Assembly: GCA_033763335.1 (NCBI GenBank)
Contig: JANRKU010000148.1
Coordinates: forward strand, 1 to 15,627
DNA: 15,627 nt
Reading direction: 5' to 3'
From: GCA-2794515 sp033763335
GTDB taxonomy: Bacteria > Chloroflexota > Anaerolineae > Aggregatilineales > Phototrophicaceae
The notes beneath the pieces were generated by a model. The model saw only the letters and a list, made by a program, of their open reading frames with translations. It made no database searches and had not been told where the DNA came from. Shown piece after piece: positions 1-6,586 of the stretch. How positions within the stretch are numbered: the stretch's first letter is position 1; the number at the start of each line of letters is the position of its first letter. The position numbers and the translations under genes were made by a program.

Positions 1-705
1 GGCGGGGCATTTTGGTCATGGACATTGCGCCCACAAACATCAGTCGGTGTTCATGATTTACGCTTGGAATTATGGACACTTCTATCTGTGAACGGACAAA
101 CCCGCCCAAATACAGTATGGCAATATCCGTTTAGCATCACCATTGGCGAAACGCCAACACCCATTGTATCCGATTCTGACCCTACTCGCAGTATTCTAAT
201 CGTCCTTGTTGGGACAATTGGCATTGTGGCGATGGTGGTCGTGTTTTATATCCAAAAAAGAAGCACCGCTAATGCCCCAATTCAAAAATCAGCCACAGGC
301 AAAAAACCGACTGTATTCCTCAGTTATCGGCGCAAGGTAAGCTGGGCGGTGGCGCTCAAATTGCATGAAAGCCTGTCACAAATGGGCGCTGATGTGTTTA
401 TGGATATGGAAGATTTGGGGGAGGGGCAATTCGCCAATAAATTGATGGAAGAAATTCAATCCCGCGATTATTTTGTGTTATTGCTCGCCCCCGATACGCT
501 GTCATCAGAATGGGTTATGCGGGAAGCACAATACGCGATGAAAGCTGGCAAGCGTATTATCCCTGTTTTGACCGATGGCTTCCAACTCTCAGAAGAAAAT
601 TTACCACCCGACTTAAAAAGCATTAGCAGTCATAATGCCGTGACGCTGACACTCGAATTTTATGATGCTGGCATTAAACGCATCGCCAAATTTTTGGGCT
701 TATGA
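1..705 (+). CDS. Membrane-anchored TIR-domain protein (5' partial)
   Basis: The reading frame is open from the first base, so the gene begins outside the window; a TTG at 25 is not a credible start. Numbering from the window edge (234 residues), about 1-50 is a Trp-rich, beta-strand-like segment followed by a Thr/Pro linker, about 64-84 is one hydrophobic membrane span, and about 103-234 is a TIR domain. The TIR domain opens with FLSYRR (106-111), carries the G-x-x-VF-x-D segment, and has SSEWVMRE with Glu175 at the position used as catalytic glutamate by NAD-cleaving TIR enzymes, followed by RIIPVL. The likely arrangement is an extracytoplasmic beta domain with a cytoplasmic TIR domain, acting in signalling or NAD cleavage; that role is inference from the family. 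The stop codon overlaps the start of the next gene (ATGA). The TIR call is firm; the function is not. Confidence 0.85.
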   Translation, partial: GGAFWSWTLRPQTSVGVHDLRLELWTLLSVNGQTRPNTVWQYPFSITIGETPTPIVSDSDPTRSILIVLVGTIGIVAMVVVFYIQKRSTANAPIQKSATGKKPTVFLSYRRKVSWAVALKLHESLSQMGADVFMDMEDLGEGQFANKLMEEIQSRDYFVLLLAPDTLSSEWVMREAQYAMKAGKRIIPVLTDGFQLSEENLPPDLKSISSHNAVTLTLEFYDAGIKRIAKFLGL

Positions 706-1478
706 AAAGGAAATCGCTGTTGACACATCTCGCAACTGAATCCCTCGTCGTGGCGTATCGTGCGCCCGATGGGGGTGTCCTCACCGCGTTAGGGGCAATT
801 TCGATGACCATCAAGCGCGGTGAATTTGTCGCCATCGTTGGCACAAGTGGCTGTGGAAAAAGCACGCTGATTCGCGTTTTGGCGGGGTTACAAGCGCCAA
901 CCGAAGGCGTGGCACTCTTGGATGATGAACCCATCACACGCCCATCGGCAAAAGTGGGTGTGATGTTCCAAGCGGCTAATTTGCTCCCATGGCGTACTGT
1001 CATCGAAAATATTGCCCTGCCATTGGAACTAGAGGGGATGAAAAAAACAGACCGTCACAATCTCGCGCGGGAATTATTACCATTATTGGGGCTAGAAGGG
1101 TTTGATAACGCCCGCCCATCGGCATTATCGGGTGGGATGGCACAACGGGTCGCATTGGGGCGCGTCTTAATTCAACGCCCAGAAGTGCTGTTGCTCGATG
1201 AGCCATTTGGTGCGCTTGATGCTCTCACTCGTGAAAAAATGAGCCTCGATTTATTGGGTATGTGGGCGCGTGACCAACAAACCACCCTCATGGTCACACA
1301 TAGCATATCAGAGGCGGTATTACTCGCAGACCGTGTGTTGGTATTTAGTCGCAGACCGGGGAGAATCATCGCAGAAGTGCCTGTATTGATGCCTCGTCCC
1401 CGTCGTGCGGAATTTCTTTATGACCCACATTTCACCGAATTAACCCGTCAAGTTCGCCACGCCATAGACCAAGCCTAA
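702..1478 (+). CDS. ABC transporter ATP-binding protein, nitrate/sulfonate/taurine type
   Basis: This 258-residue protein is a complete ABC ATPase. It has Walker A GTSGCGKST (47-55), the Q-loop glutamine at 90 followed by the NLLPW segment, signature LSGGM (142-146), Walker B VLLLDE (162-167), then PFGALD and the switch histidine 200 in VTHSISEA. The LLPW, DEPFGALDALTR and PGRI signatures, with the MPRPRR tail, fit the SsuB/TauB/NrtD/ThiZ-like group, which energises import of nitrate, sulfonates, taurine or pyrimidine precursors. The substrate cannot be read from the ATPase. No permease or binding-protein gene follows, so partners would have to lie upstream of the window or elsewhere. The ATG overlaps the TIR gene stop by four bases and has no ribosome-binding site of its own, which suggests translational coupling. 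Confidence 0.92.
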   Translation: MKRKSLLTHLATESLVVAYRAPDGGVLTALGAISMTIKRGEFVAIVGTSGCGKSTLIRVLAGLQAPTEGVALLDDEPITRPSAKVGVMFQAANLLPWRTVIENIALPLELEGMKKTDRHNLARELLPLLGLEGFDNARPSALSGGMAQRVALGRVLIQRPEVLLLDEPFGALDALTREKMSLDLLGMWARDQQTTLMVTHSISEAVLLADRVLVFSRRPGRIIAEVPVLMPRPRRAEFLYDPHFTELTRQVRHAIDQA

Positions 1479-1516
1479 ATTTCATTCTAAAATGTACCTT
1501 GATTGTTAGTCGCCTC

Positions 1517-1538
1517 GCCAGACGCTAAAGCATCTGGC
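1517..1538. repeat. Hairpin with TAAA loop
   Basis: Nine-base arms 1517-1525 and 1530-1538 (GCCAGACGC against GCATCTGGC, one mismatch) enclose the loop TAAA. The apex GCTAAAGC is the reverse complement of the apex of the hairpins at 1635-1652 and 1665-1686. It lies 38 bases after the ABC ATPase stop and has no T tract. Confidence 0.7.
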
Positions 1539-1550
1539 TAATCATACTAA

Positions 1551-1578
1551 AGCCCCATAAATGGGGCTGATATGCCCC
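1551..1578. repeat. GC-rich palindrome with two alternative pairings
   Basis: AGCCCCAT (1551-1558) and ATGGGGCT (1561-1568) are a perfect inverted repeat. The same GGGGC (1563-1567) can also pair with GCCCC (1574-1578) downstream, so two mutually exclusive hairpins are possible. There is no T tract. Confidence 0.65.
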
Positions 1579-1613
1579 AATAATTTGGAGAAATGGTCTT
1601 AAAAACCTTGATT

Positions 1614-1660
1614 CTCTCTAAAAATTGGCAGAGCAACCTGCTTTAGCAGGTTTTAGAGAG
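1614..1660. repeat. Nested inverted repeat
   Basis: An outer perfect ten-base stem, CTCTCTAAAA (1614-1623) with TTTTAGAGAG (1651-1660), encloses an inner perfect stem, AACCTGCT (1635-1642) with AGCAGGTT (1645-1652). The two stems share bases 1651-1652. The apex GCTTTAGC recurs in the next hairpin. Confidence 0.7.
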
Positions 1661-1664
1661 TCTA

Positions 1665-1686
1665 GGCAGGTGCTTTAGCGCCTGCC
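1665..1686. repeat. Hairpin with TTTA loop
   Basis: GGCAGGTGC (1665-1673) pairs with GCGCCTGCC (1678-1686), with one G-T wobble, around a TTTA loop. It lies five bases after the nested repeat and shares its GCTTTAGC apex, so the two look like members of one small repeat family. Confidence 0.7.
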
Positions 1687-1764
1687 GTAAAATTAGATAA
1701 ACTAGCAATCAGGGTAGATGTCCTATCGTTTTTATGGCAGATATAACACATTGGATTCTGTTGG

Positions 1765-2982
1765 ATGAAAAAATTACTCAAAGTGACCCTGTTCCTCATC
1801 ATCAATATTGTCGTGGTGGCAATTTTATTAGAATTGCTCCTGCGCGTGGCTGTGCCATCGCTCCCAGACCGCCTCAAGCGCCCCGCAGAGCGTATTTTGG
1901 CGGGGGAGGAACAAGCCATTAACCGTATGGAGATGATGCAAACAGTGGGCGAACATAATGTGGTCATGCGCCCCGATTTGCAAAATTATCAATATGCCGC
2001 CAGCAAAGATATTGTCTTTCATGTGACGACGAATCCGTTATTGGGTAGTAGTTTTGGATTCCGCAACCGCCCATTGGATTATGACCCACAAATTGCCATT
2101 GTGGGCGATTCATTCACATTTTGTTTTACCGAATATGAGGATTGTTGGGTGCAACAACTCGAAAATATAGCGGGTGTGGGGGTGGTCAATTTTGGACAAG
2201 GGGCGACAGGTGGTGTGAGCCACTATAACATGCTCAAAAATCAGGCGGTGCAAATTGAACCGCCAATTGTGCTATGGCAATTTTTTGGCAATGATTTTGA
2301 TGAAGATTATCAATTGCGGGTGTTAGAAGGACGAATTCCGCGTATTGATTATTTATCTCCCCGTGAAATAACCACCCAAGAAGCCGATATCCGCGCCCAA
2401 GCCGATGTCCCCGCATGGGTGACATGGTTGCGTGAAAATTCACTCGCCTTTGCCCTCATCGAATTGGCATTTTTTAACGAAGCACCTTATGTCAATAGCT
2501 TTGAACGGGCTTTTTTTGCCGAAAGCAATACCATTCGCATCCGCGATGGGATATTGGGTTTTGGGCAAATTTATGAACAAGTGGCGTTGGATATGACCGA
2601 CCCGCGTAAAATTGCAGGGTATCCAGAGACCAAACAAGCCTATCAAGACGGGAAGGCGCTTGTGGAAGGGTGGGGCGGGGAATTGGTGATTATCCTCATC
2701 CCTGTGCGTGAATTGGCATATGAATCGTTGGTCGCCCCTATATTGGGCGAGGAGACGATGGCTATTTTTCATGATAACCATCAGACCATGCTGGATTTAT
2801 GCGAAGAACTAGCATTGACCTGCTTTGATGCGTTGCCCATATTCAAAGACCATGCTGAACAAGGCGAATTGCTCTATTACACAGAGGATATGCACCTCAA
2901 TCCGTATGGGAATAAAGTCTTAGCGGAAGCCGTTTTTGCCTATTTAGAAGATAACGAATTGTTGCAAAAATCACAATCTTAG
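1765..2982 (+). CDS. Membrane-anchored SGNH/GDSL-family hydrolase
   Basis: This 405-residue protein has an uncleaved N-terminal hydrophobic segment (about 5-29), so the body probably lies outside the membrane. The SGNH catalytic blocks are all present: GDSFTF with Ser116 as nucleophile, NFGQG (142-146) with the block II glycine, GND (175-177) with the oxyanion asparagine 176, and EDMHLNPYGNKVLA with Asp375 and His377 completing the triad. Such enzymes are esterases, lipases or O-acetyl transferases and esterases acting on glycans; the substrate cannot be told here. The length is in the range of the AlgX/DltD-like anchored SGNH proteins found in polysaccharide loci, but no glycan genes sit beside it. 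The ATG at 1765 is the first plausible start before the membrane segment; its ribosome-binding site is weak. The promoter of the next gene lies inside its last codons. Confidence 0.85.
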   Translation: MKKLLKVTLFLIINIVVVAILLELLLRVAVPSLPDRLKRPAERILAGEEQAINRMEMMQTVGEHNVVMRPDLQNYQYAASKDIVFHVTTNPLLGSSFGFRNRPLDYDPQIAIVGDSFTFCFTEYEDCWVQQLENIAGVGVVNFGQGATGGVSHYNMLKNQAVQIEPPIVLWQFFGNDFDEDYQLRVLEGRIPRIDYLSPREITTQEADIRAQADVPAWVTWLRENSLAFALIELAFFNEAPYVNSFERAFFAESNTIRIRDGILGFGQIYEQVALDMTDPRKIAGYPETKQAYQDGKALVEGWGGELVIILIPVRELAYESLVAPILGEETMAIFHDNHQTMLDLCEELALTCFDALPIFKDHAEQGELLYYTEDMHLNPYGNKVLAEAVFAYLEDNELLQKSQS

Positions 2983-2990
2983 TCTATAGT
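2962..2990 (+). promoter_or_regulatory. Sigma70-type promoter for the PPC protein
   Basis: A -35 box TTGCAA (2962-2967) and a -10 box TATAGT (2985-2990) are separated by exactly 17 bases. The promoter overlaps the 3' end of the SGNH gene. It predicts a transcript starting near 2997, about 43 bases before the next ATG. Confidence 0.6.
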
Positions 2991-3039
2991 AGAAATTAGT
3001 AGTGCGCTTTTTACATAGATAACACAGAGAGGTAATTTT

Positions 3040-4062
3040 ATGCGTCATATTCGTTTGGTTTTTTCAGGATTGCTCGTTATCTTGGCTTTGATGATGACAA
3101 CTGGTGTCTTTGCACAACAATCTATATCTGTTGGTGATACAATTGAAGGCACCCGTACCGATGCTGATATTGATTTTGCGATTGAACTGGAAGCAGGTCA
3201 ATTGATTTTAGTGAGCGTGGTTGCTACCGATTTCGATAGCAATGTTGCAATCTTGAATACCAGTGGCGAACAATTGGGTTACGATGACGATAGTGCTGGT
3301 GAGCGTAATCCTTACCTCGCATTTTTTGTGCCAGAAACCGGGTCTTATGTGATTCGTGTTGGCGCATTCTTTGGCGAAGGTAGTGGCGCATTTACCCTTT
3401 CCGTAGCATTGGGCCAAGTTACCCCCTTGACCATTGGCACCCCATTGGATGTCCAATTTAATGGTGCGCCCCAATTCTTCTCATTTGAAGGTGCAGAAGG
3501 CGATGTTGTAACCATTTCTGCTACCAATGAAAATTTTGTCAGTGTAGATTTGGCTTTGGTCGGACCCGATGGCTTGGAGGTGGCAAATAACAGTTCCCTG
3601 TTCATTGGCAATCGCCAATTGCGCCGTGTCATCCTTCCCCTTTCTGGCTTGTATTCACTCAAATTGTCATCCTATTCCATTTCCGAAGTCGCAGAAGCGG
3701 TTGTCCTCACCGTCACCCCAGATACCATCCTCAGCCTTGATGGTGGTAGTGTGAGTGTTGTGATTGAACCAGAAGTCATTGATTTTGATGTTGTTCGCTT
3801 CACCGCCGTTGCAGGAACAACCTATGTCTTGTCTGCTGTGACCGACAACCCAGAAAAAGGTGTTCGCGTTGATTTGGGACTTGGGCTTGATGAATTTGGT
3901 TTTGAAATCACTGGTTCATTAGCATTCCGTTATGCTACTGCAGGGACTGTAGAATTTACCTCAACCACTGATGGTGTGATTTCGTTGATTGTGAGCGAAG
4001 AAGGTTTCTTCAGCATGGAAGAAAGACCCTCTAATATCACCTTGAGCATCGCCCCCAAATAA
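3040..4062 (+). CDS. Secreted PPC-domain (pre-peptidase C-terminal-like) protein
   Basis: This is a 340-residue exported protein. Residues 1-25 are a typical signal peptide (positively charged start, hydrophobic core, cleavage after VFA before QQ). Residues about 27-122 fit a PPC beta-sandwich: a D-x-D-FAIEL strand, DSNVAILN, an acidic GYDDDSAG loop like those that bind calcium, and PETGSYVIRV. Two further beta-rich segments, about 128-225 and 230-339, look like degenerate copies without the acidic loop. There is no catalytic domain, so a structural, adhesive or ligand-binding role is inferred. AGAGAGG at 3026-3032 is a good ribosome-binding site seven bases before the ATG. It has its own promoter and a strong terminator, so it is probably monocistronic. 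It resembles in design the protein encoded at 13777-15246. Confidence 0.82.
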   Translation: MRHIRLVFSGLLVILALMMTTGVFAQQSISVGDTIEGTRTDADIDFAIELEAGQLILVSVVATDFDSNVAILNTSGEQLGYDDDSAGERNPYLAFFVPETGSYVIRVGAFFGEGSGAFTLSVALGQVTPLTIGTPLDVQFNGAPQFFSFEGAEGDVVTISATNENFVSVDLALVGPDGLEVANNSSLFIGNRQLRRVILPLSGLYSLKLSSYSISEVAEAVVLTVTPDTILSLDGGSVSVVIEPEVIDFDVVRFTAVAGTTYVLSAVTDNPEKGVRVDLGLGLDEFGFEITGSLAFRYATAGTVEFTSTTDGVISLIVSEEGFFSMEERPSNITLSIAPK

Positions 4063-4095
4063 CATCACCACCCCTACAACTTTTTTAGGTGTCAT

Positions 4096-4130
4096 AAAAA
4101 CAAGGGATATTCGTCCCTTGTTTTTATTTT
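4096..4130 (+). terminator. Intrinsic terminator after the PPC gene
   Basis: Perfect 12-base arms 4096-4107 and 4114-4125 (core CAAGGGA and TCCCTTG) surround the loop TATTCG. The 3' arm runs into a T-rich tract. The A-rich 5' arm means it may also work on the opposite strand. Confidence 0.9.
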
Positions 4131-4177
4131 GTGCCAAGTGGTTATGGATTGCCCTTTTTGTGTAGGCTGATTTTTGT

Positions 4178-4183
4178 TATAGT
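4178..4183 (+). promoter_or_regulatory. Possible -10 box for flavodoxin
   Basis: TATAGT here is identical to the -10 of the PPC gene promoter, but no good -35 stands 16-18 bases upstream (TTTTTG at 4155-4160 is the nearest). It lies after the upstream terminator and 43 bases before the flavodoxin ATG, so it is the best local candidate. Confidence 0.35.
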
Positions 4184-4226
4184 TTGGGGGTGAATTGTCG
4201 TTAGTCAAAAAGGATTATCAATCATT

Positions 4227-4754
4227 ATGGCAAAAATCGGTCTTTTTTATGGTAGTAGCACGGGTAAAACCGAAGCAGTGGCGTATCAGATTAAAGAAGA
4301 ATTTGATAAACAATTGGGAGCGGGGCAAGTAGATGTGCATAACATTGGCAATGCCACACCCGAACAAGTTTTGGGGTATACTTATCTCATCATGGGCATT
4401 CCGACATGGAATACAGGTGAATTACAAGACGACTGGGCGGTTTTCTTTCCAAAAATTGCCAGTATGAACTTCAATGGCAAAAAAGTCGCTATTTTTGGCT
4501 TGGGCGACCAAAACGGCTATGGCTTTAATTTTCTGGATGCTGTAGGTATGTTGGGCGATGAGTTGATGCTGTATGGTGCCGATGTTTATGGTGTTTGGTC
4601 TACAGAAAAATATCAATTCAACGAATCGAAAGCCAAAATTGAAGGTGAAAGCTACTTTTTGGGCTTGGGAATTGATGAAGATGGTCAGACAGAACAGACC
4701 TCTGGACGCATTCAACAATGGGTTAAAGATGTAAAAGCGGAATTTGCCCTATAA
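4227..4754 (+). CDS. fldA: Long-chain flavodoxin
   Basis: This 175-residue protein is a complete long-chain flavodoxin, a soluble FMN-binding electron carrier that can stand in for ferredoxin. The phosphate-binding loop GSSTGKTE is at 9-16. The first FMN-flanking loop, PTWNTGELQDDW (59-70), carries Trp61, and GLGDQNGYGFNFLDAVG (91-107) carries Tyr98 on the other face. The stretch from about 124 to 161 (KYQFNESKAK, GLGIDEDGQTEQTSGR) is the inserted loop that marks the long-chain class (IsiB/FldA/NifF). AAAGGA at 4209-4214 is a ribosome-binding site, somewhat far (12 bases) from the ATG. It appears to be a single-gene unit, with a terminator before it and a palindrome after it. Iron-limited expression is common for such genes, but no Fur-type operator could be recognised here. 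Confidence 0.93.
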   Translation: MAKIGLFYGSSTGKTEAVAYQIKEEFDKQLGAGQVDVHNIGNATPEQVLGYTYLIMGIPTWNTGELQDDWAVFFPKIASMNFNGKKVAIFGLGDQNGYGFNFLDAVGMLGDELMLYGADVYGVWSTEKYQFNESKAKIEGESYFLGLGIDEDGQTEQTSGRIQQWVKDVKAEFAL

Positions 4755-4764
4755 AAGCTAATTG

Positions 4765-4786
4765 AGGACGGCAGTTATGCCGTCCT
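4765..4786. repeat. Perfect hairpin after flavodoxin
   Basis: AGGACGGCA (4765-4773) and TGCCGTCCT (4778-4786) form a perfect nine-base stem with loop GTTA, eleven bases after the flavodoxin stop. No T tract follows, so it could be a weak terminator, an RNA stabiliser or a dispersed palindrome. Confidence 0.7.
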
Positions 4787-4808
4787 GTACCCCATACTAT
4801 TTTCGTAG

Positions 4809-4828
4809 GGACACGATTGTTTGTGTTC
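4809..4828. repeat. Decayed short palindrome
   Basis: GGACAC (4809-4814) and GTGTTC (4823-4828) pair with one G-T wobble around an eight-base loop, within a GTAGGGACAC context. It may be an eroded member of a dispersed palindrome family. Support is weak. Confidence 0.35.
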
Positions 4829-4866
4829 ATTTTGGTTATTTGATGAAAAGTGATTAAACACATATT

Positions 4867-6507
4867 ATGACCGACCCCAATTCCGCCACCCTGCAAGCCC
4901 TACTTCAATATGCCTTGCCATTGGGCAGTACCCTTTTGGCTGGTTCACCCGATATGACCATTCAATGGGCTGTGACCATTCGGGCGCAACCACCTGCCTT
5001 TCCCGATATTGCTGGCGGAGAATTGGCACTCGTTTCGATGGATATTGTGCGCGGATACGATAGTCGCATCACATTGGCAGAAGTGGTCGCCAATTTAGCA
5101 GATGCGGGGGTTAGCGCGGTAGCTGTACGCGATTCTGTCTCGCAAACGGCGATTGCCTCTGCTTTGGAACGCGGTATTGGGTTGCTATCTATGCCTGCAG
5201 AGACCAATCTTACCGTCATAGAACGCGCAGTGAATAAGCTCATCCTCAACCAATCGGCGCAATTGACCCAACGGGCATTGGATATTCAACGTCAGCTTAT
5301 TTCGCTATCCGCAGAAAATCGAGATTTAAGTAGCCTGTTGCAAATTATTGCGCGTGCCACTGCCAAGCCTGTTGTCATTCATGATGATGCGGGGGTGATG
5401 ATGGCGCAAATGTATCCCAATGTCACACGGCGGAGTGGCGGGGCAGGGTTATTGCAAAGCCTACCCTATAACGAATTTCAACGTTGGCTCGAAGCACAAG
5501 CCCCTCAAACGCCCGGTATTATCGCGCATAGTCCAATAGGGCATACGATTGTTATTAAAGTCGAAAAACGCATTGCAGGGTATTTATCGCTGGTAGATAG
5601 TGCCACCACATTAGATGAATTTGACCGCCTTGTGTTAACCTATGGGGCTGATGTTTGTGCCATTGAACTCGCCAAAAATAGGGCGATTGCCTCTGCTGTG
5701 GAGCAAACTCGCGGTGACTGGGTGCAGATGTGGCTCAGTGGCTCATCGGCAGATGACCAATTGCTCATCACACGGGCGCAACAAGCAGGCTTTGATGTGG
5801 ATTCATCGTATGTGGTGACGGTATTTCGCGCCACGACCTTATCTGGCGTGGTTTTGCCGATAGAACCACTTGTTACGCTGGTGCGCGATGACCTCGCACG
5901 GCGGGGTATCAATGGTGCAGTCGGTCAACATGTGGATGCCATTGTCATTTTATACCCCCTAGATGGCTCTATGCCCGCTTTAATTCGCACCCGTGCCTTA
6001 GTAGAGGAACTCCGCGCTCAATTGGCGATGCGTACTCCTAGTGGGGTGGTATCGGCGGGGATTAGTCGCCCTGTCGTATCGCTATCATCACTCCGAGAAG
6101 CCTATCGGTCTGCTCGAAATGCGCTTAATATTTCGGCAGAATTGGGTCATCGTGAATCCACAACATTTTATGGCGATCTCAAATTATTTCAGTTATTGCT
6201 GTCTATCAAAGAACAAAATTTGACGCATTTACGCCAATTTTATGATGAATCATTGCGCCCATTGGTTGACCATGATGACCGTAAACAAGGCGACCTCATC
6301 CGCACGCTAAACGGCTTTTTTGAAGCCAATGGCAACCTTGCCAAAGCCGCCATAGACCTTGATGTGCATCGCAATACATTGGTCTATCGGTTAGAACGTA
6401 TCACAGAATTGACGGGGTTGGATTTGAATGATGCCGATAACCGCCTCATTTTGCACTTGGCGCTCAAAATCCAACGGGTGTTAGCCACCTTGCCCGATGG
6501 CACTTAG
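4867..6507 (+). CDS. PucR/CdaR-family transcriptional regulator (copy 1)
   Basis: This 546-residue regulator has three parts. Residues about 10-130 form the N-terminal PucR domain (ALPLGSTLLAG, ending in an ERAVNKLIL helix). Residues about 140-440 hold a GAF-like segment (around 155-270) and a CdaR GGDEF-like segment (around 285-430, with the SLREAYRSARNAL helix). Residues about 474-540 are the C-terminal PucR helix-turn-helix (GNLAKAAIDLDVHRNTLVYRLERI). Members of the family respond to a metabolite or nutrient state and bind DNA through the C-terminal domain; here the effector and targets are unknown. No purine, sugar-acid or other catabolic operon is adjacent. There is no clear ribosome-binding site, and the ATG at 4867 is chosen because it precedes the conserved N-terminal helix. 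It shares its plan and the VHRNTL motif with the regulator at 10976-12631. Confidence 0.88.
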   Translation: MTDPNSATLQALLQYALPLGSTLLAGSPDMTIQWAVTIRAQPPAFPDIAGGELALVSMDIVRGYDSRITLAEVVANLADAGVSAVAVRDSVSQTAIASALERGIGLLSMPAETNLTVIERAVNKLILNQSAQLTQRALDIQRQLISLSAENRDLSSLLQIIARATAKPVVIHDDAGVMMAQMYPNVTRRSGGAGLLQSLPYNEFQRWLEAQAPQTPGIIAHSPIGHTIVIKVEKRIAGYLSLVDSATTLDEFDRLVLTYGADVCAIELAKNRAIASAVEQTRGDWVQMWLSGSSADDQLLITRAQQAGFDVDSSYVVTVFRATTLSGVVLPIEPLVTLVRDDLARRGINGAVGQHVDAIVILYPLDGSMPALIRTRALVEELRAQLAMRTPSGVVSAGISRPVVSLSSLREAYRSARNALNISAELGHRESTTFYGDLKLFQLLLSIKEQNLTHLRQFYDESLRPLVDHDDRKQGDLIRTLNGFFEANGNLAKAAIDLDVHRNTLVYRLERITELTGLDLNDADNRLILHLALKIQRVLATLPDGT

Positions 6508-6530
6508 CCAAAATAGCCAACAACACGCGC

Positions 6531-6560
6531 TTGAAAATCATGTTTTTTATCCACTATAAT
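6531..6560 (+). promoter_or_regulatory. Near-consensus sigma70 promoter of the three-gene unit
   Basis: A -35 box TTGAAA (6531-6536) and a perfect -10 box TATAAT (6555-6560) are 18 bases apart. A transcript would begin near 6567, giving a leader of only about 20 bases before the ATG at 6587. It is among the strongest-looking promoters in the window. Confidence 0.75.
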
Positions 6561-6586
6561 GAGATTCCAACGGCTATTTCGCCAGC

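Larger units (their letters stand above)
1479..1764. other. Hairpin-rich intergenic region
   Basis: This is the longest gene-free stretch of the window. No convincing coding frame is visible. It holds at least four separate inverted repeats (listed individually), three of which have a GCTAAAGC or GCTTTAGC core. None is followed by a clear T tract, so they do not look like ordinary intrinsic terminators. A weak -10-like TATAAC lies at 1742-1747, but no good -35 element is placed to match it. Confidence 0.7.

Noticed and set aside
25..27. TTG as a start codon for the TIR protein
   Set aside because: The frame is open back to base 1 and the residues before it continue the same beta-like segment, so the gene is cut by the window edge.
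674..1369. Minus-strand open frames over the ABC ATPase gene
   Set aside because: They are antisense to a gene with complete ABC motifs, and lack ribosome-binding sites or recognisable domains.
1517..1686. Hairpin cluster as a CRISPR array
   Set aside because: The units differ in arms and spacing, and there is no constant repeat with regular spacers.
4227..6507. Flavodoxin and PucR regulator as one operon
   Set aside because: A 112-base gap with a perfect hairpin lies between them and no shared function is evident, so separate units are more likely.
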